64,000 nt of DNA from Mucilaginibacter sp. JRF (lineage in GTDB: Bacteria > Bacteroidota > Bacteroidia > Sphingobacteriales > Sphingobacteriaceae), in the NCBI RefSeq assembly GCF_015223065.1, contig NZ_JADFBY010000001.1, forward strand, positions 1,230,597-1,294,596. Direction: 5' to 3'. A model generated the notes under the pieces. The model was given only the letters and a program-made list of their open reading frames with translations. It searched no databases and was not told the origin of the DNA. Numbering within the stretch: position 1 is the stretch's first letter; every line of letters starts with the position of its first letter. Made by a program: the position numbers and the translations under genes. Shown one piece after another: positions 61,504-64,000 of the stretch.

Positions 61504-63867
61504 TTAATCGTTTCTCAAACTTTTAACCGGATTGGCATAAGCCGCTTTTATAGATTGATAACTGACGGTTACAAGCGCTATGAACAATGCACAGATACCC
61601 GCTATTGCGAACACCCACCAGCTAATGGTTACGCGATAAGCATAATTTTCGAGCCATTGATGCATCATCCACCAGGCTACCGGGAATGCTACCAATAATG
61701 ATGAGCCTACCAGTTTTACAAAATCGGCAGATAGCATGGTTACTATACCCTGCGCGCTTGCGCCTAATACACGCCTTACCCCTATCTCTTTAACCCGTTT
61801 TTGAATAGCAAACGTAGCCAGACCAAACAAGCCGAGGCATGATATGATAATGGACATAATGGAGAATATATTGAAAAGCATGCCCGTACGCTGCTCGGCA
61901 ACATACAAGTTAGCAATATCCTGATCAACAAAGCCATAATTGTATGGGTAGTTGGGGTATAGACTATGAAATACATCCTTCAATCTATCTATCACTTGCT
62001 GATAATTGTTACCACTGGTGCGGATAACCACAAATCCTGCACGGTTATTACGCCTGATGATCAACGGCTCGATAGCCTGTTGTACCGGTTTAAAATTAAA
62101 ATCCTGCACTACGCCAATTATGGTACCTTGATGGCCATTGGTTGATATTTTTTGGCCGATGGCCGATGCCGGTTTCATACCCATAATTTTCAGCGCGGTT
62201 TGATTCACCAGATACGTGCTATCGTCAGCAATTGAATTAGCATTAAACATTCGGCCGGCTATCAGTTTCATACCAAAGGTTTTCAAAAACCCGGCATCAG
62301 CACCAATATGCGGAAAAACGGTTTGCATATCAGGGTCTTTGCCACTCCATATAACATCTGTAGTACCGGTGGTAAGGTAAGTTGGCAGGTGATCAAGTAT
62401 GGTGTAATCAGTAATATCATTATTAAGATACAATGCTTGTTTTAAAGCATCGTAATTCGCTTTTTGATAACCTACCTGCGGAACTTGTACATATAACAGG
62501 TTTTGCTTATTAAAGCCAATATCTCTTTTCCTGATAAAATCGAGCTGGTTGTTCACTACCAATGTACTGATGATAAGCACCACCGATACAGCAAACTGGA
62601 AGATCACCAAACCACTACGCAAGTATGAAAGTTCGCCTTTGGGAGCTTTTATGCCTTTTAACGCTTTTACCGGGTTGAATGACGACATAAATATCGCAGG
62701 ATAACTGCCGGAGATCAATCCCACAATAACGGCTATGGCTAATAATTGCGATAATAACTTAATGTTTAACAGATCGATACTGATATTTTTTGATGCAAGC
62801 TCATTAAACAAGGGCAATAAGAACCAGGCCAGCAACACCCCGATCACTAATGCTAACAGGGCCATCAACAATGATTCGCCCATGAGCTGAGCGATCAGAT
62901 CGATACGGCGTGCGCCGATGGTTTTCCTCAAGCTCACCTCTTTAGCGCGGGTGCTACCCAATGCGGTAGATAGGTTCATAAAATTGACACAGGCTATGAT
63001 CAATATAAATATGGCTGCTACGCTGAAAATCTTAACATTTTGAATGTTACCTTGTCCCTCAACATCAAGTTGTAAACCGGAAGTAAGATGAATATCACTT
63101 AATGTTTGCAGGCTGAAACGGCTTTGGGTATTAGTATTATCGTTCTTTTGATGGATTATGTCGATTTGTTTTTCGATCGAAGCTAATGAAGATTGCGTCG
63201 CATCAAAATGCTTATCCAGTTGAACATAACTATATGCCGAAAAGTTGCCCCAATCACCACCGTTAGAGATGTTGTAATAACTGATTGGCAACAACATATC
63301 AAATTGCAAATGCGAGTTATGTGGCAGGTTTTTAAGGACGCCGCTTACCACATAATCGCTGTTATAACCATTTTCAACTTTCAGAATTTTACCTACAGCG
63401 TTATCAGTACCAAAGTATTTACTGGCTGTGGCAGCTGTAATTACAACATTGTTGGGTTGCGATAAAACATCGCCACTTCCTTGTACCAATTGATAACCGA
63501 AAAACTGCAAAAAGTTAGCATCGGCATACAGAATGCTCTTTTCATCGAATTTTTTATCGGCAACATTAACCGTAGCTGATAAAAGCACAACACGGGTTAT
63601 ATTTTTAACGGCAGGAATTTGCTGTTTCAGGGCATCAACAACAGGTGGAGGTGTTACCGCGGCTACCGAGCCTGATACATTTGAAGTTAGCCGGTATATT
63701 TCAGAAGCATTCGGGGTGAATTTATCGTAGCTCTTTTCATCCTGCACCCATAGCATGATCAGGATGCTGCAAGCCATGCCTGTAGATAGGCCGAAAAGGT
63801 TAAGAAACGTGAATAATTTAAACCTTTTAAGGCTGCGAAAGGCGGTGATAAAGTAATTCTTGAGCAT
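61504..63867 (-). CDS. FtsX-type ABC transporter permease, two-domain (MacB-like)
   Basis: 787 aa. An N-terminal TM (residues about 20-40), a large periplasmic MacB-type domain, three TM segments with an FtsX core (about residues 280-400), a second TM (420-440) leading to a second periplasmic domain, and a last FtsX core (about 670-780). The signature LRKTIGARRIDLIAQLM and IGVRRVLGASAQGIVTML are the two coupling loops. The ATPase partner is not in the window, and no ATPase fold is fused. This architecture is common in Bacteroidota for lipid, antimicrobial or signal export. A terminator follows. Confidence 0.92.
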   Translation of the reverse strand: MLKNYFITAFRSLKRFKLFTFLNLFGLSTGMACSILIMLWVQDEKSYDKFTPNASEIYRLTSNVSGSVAAVTPPPVVDALKQQIPAVKNITRVVLLSATVNVADKKFDEKSILYADANFLQFFGYQLVQGSGDVLSQPNNVVITAATASKYFGTDNAVGKILKVENGYNSDYVVSGVLKNLPHNSHLQFDMLLPISYYNISNGGDWGNFSAYSYVQLDKHFDATQSSLASIEKQIDIIHQKNDNTNTQSRFSLQTLSDIHLTSGLQLDVEGQGNIQNVKIFSVAAIFILIIACVNFMNLSTALGSTRAKEVSLRKTIGARRIDLIAQLMGESLLMALLALVIGVLLAWFLLPLFNELASKNISIDLLNIKLLSQLLAIAVIVGLISGSYPAIFMSSFNPVKALKGIKAPKGELSYLRSGLVIFQFAVSVVLIISTLVVNNQLDFIRKRDIGFNKQNLLYVQVPQVGYQKANYDALKQALYLNNDITDYTILDHLPTYLTTGTTDVIWSGKDPDMQTVFPHIGADAGFLKTFGMKLIAGRMFNANSIADDSTYLVNQTALKIMGMKPASAIGQKISTNGHQGTIIGVVQDFNFKPVQQAIEPLIIRRNNRAGFVVIRTSGNNYQQVIDRLKDVFHSLYPNYPYNYGFVDQDIANLYVAEQRTGMLFNIFSIMSIIISCLGLFGLATFAIQKRVKEIGVRRVLGASAQGIVTMLSADFVKLVGSSLLVAFPVAWWMMHQWLENYAYRVTISWWVFAIAGICALFIALVTVSYQSIKAAYANPVKSLRND

Positions 63868-63932
63868 AGTTTTACATCCAGTTAAAACTAATATTACTAA
63901 ACTAATGCCAAATTGTAATCACCTTGATATAA

Positions 63933-63967
63933 GCATCATAACCAAACAAAGTGTTCGGTTATGATGC
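63933..63967. repeat. Inverted repeat upstream of the permease gene
   Basis: GCATCATAACC (63933-63943) and GGTTATGATGC (63957-63967) are exact reverse complements, extending to 14 of 15 with the flanking AAAC/GTTC. No T-run follows on either strand. It lies about 65 nt upstream of the ATG and may be an operator or the end of a neighbouring transcript outside the window. Confidence 0.5.
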
Positions 63968-64000
63968 AATTGATGTTCGATTGCGGATAGTGTTTACAAG

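Noticed and set aside
1..64000. tRNA genes, prophage, insertion sequences, toxin-antitoxin or restriction systems
   Set aside because: All gaps of more than 100 nt were read for tRNA-like T-arm motifs and for transposase or nuclease signatures in neighbouring frames; none was seen.

Overview
The window looks like core chromosome of a Bacteroidota bacterium, most likely family Sphingobacteriaceae (Mucilaginibacter/Pedobacter-like). Three things point there: promoters of the Bacteroidota type (TTG, about 19 nt, TAnnTTTG) in front of many genes; gene types common in that phylum (WbqC family, YpdA flavoprotein, cell-surface alpha-2-macroglobulin, zinc-ribbon membrane proteins, two-domain FtsX permease); and short intergenic palindromic repeats of the kind scattered through such genomes. 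The genus is inference. No tRNA, rRNA, CRISPR array, prophage, insertion sequence or toxin-antitoxin module was seen. The coding content is nearly continuous, and no stretch looks foreign.

Layout. 1-10.6 kb: envelope and repair genes (partial GT2 glycosyltransferase, LpxL-type acyltransferase, WbqC protein, a Y-family polymerase, two zinc-ribbon membrane proteins, one with a CPBP protease domain, a GAF histidine kinase, ruvB, an exported Gfo/Idh oxidoreductase, a lipoprotein polysaccharide deacetylase). 10.7-19 kb: a TPR sensor with a histidine-kinase dimerisation segment but no ATPase domain, queG, proBA, a newly noticed 31-residue membrane peptide gene, a succinate-semialdehyde-type dehydrogenase and mnmA. 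19-30.5 kb: topA, a 1864-residue alpha-2-macroglobulin, dinB, a 2H phosphoesterase, the SRP RNA gene and a transaldolase-like aldolase. 30.6-41 kb: ypdA, rnz with a STAS protein, purC, phoH, a SAM-hydroxide adenosyltransferase family protein, a beta-CASP RNase-like protein, serA-serC and rpe. 41-47 kb: pnp, rpsO, rpmA, rplU, a dicarboxylate/amino acid symporter and small membrane proteins. 47-57.6 kb: an ECF-type sigma factor operon, threonine aldolase, a pair of exported paralogues, a HAD phosphatase, a Crp/Fnr regulator, and a three-gene signalling operon (histidine kinase, receiver protein, receiver plus class III nucleotide cyclase). 57.6-64 kb: YitT protein, a cytosolic molybdopterin enzyme, a second Crp/Fnr regulator, a cupin, an MhqD/MhqO-like pair and an FtsX-type permease.

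How the parts fit. Translation and RNA metabolism dominate (SRP RNA, S15, L21, L27, PNPase, RNase Z, beta-CASP protein, PhoH, MnmA, QueG). Proline (ProB, ProA) and serine (SerA, SerC) synthesis genes are paired. Signalling is rich: three sensor-kinase-like proteins, three receiver proteins, a cyclase, two Crp-like regulators, one sigma factor and one STAS protein.

The least expected observations are the 31-aa membrane peptide gene with its own promoter and terminator; a two-part palindromic repeat present twice in opposite orientation (37.5 and 49.0 kb); the kinase-like TPR protein without a catalytic domain; the kinase-receiver-cyclase operon; and several genes whose promoter core lies so close to the start codon that their mRNAs should be nearly leaderless. 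I did not find a clearly novel multi-gene defence or biosynthetic system.
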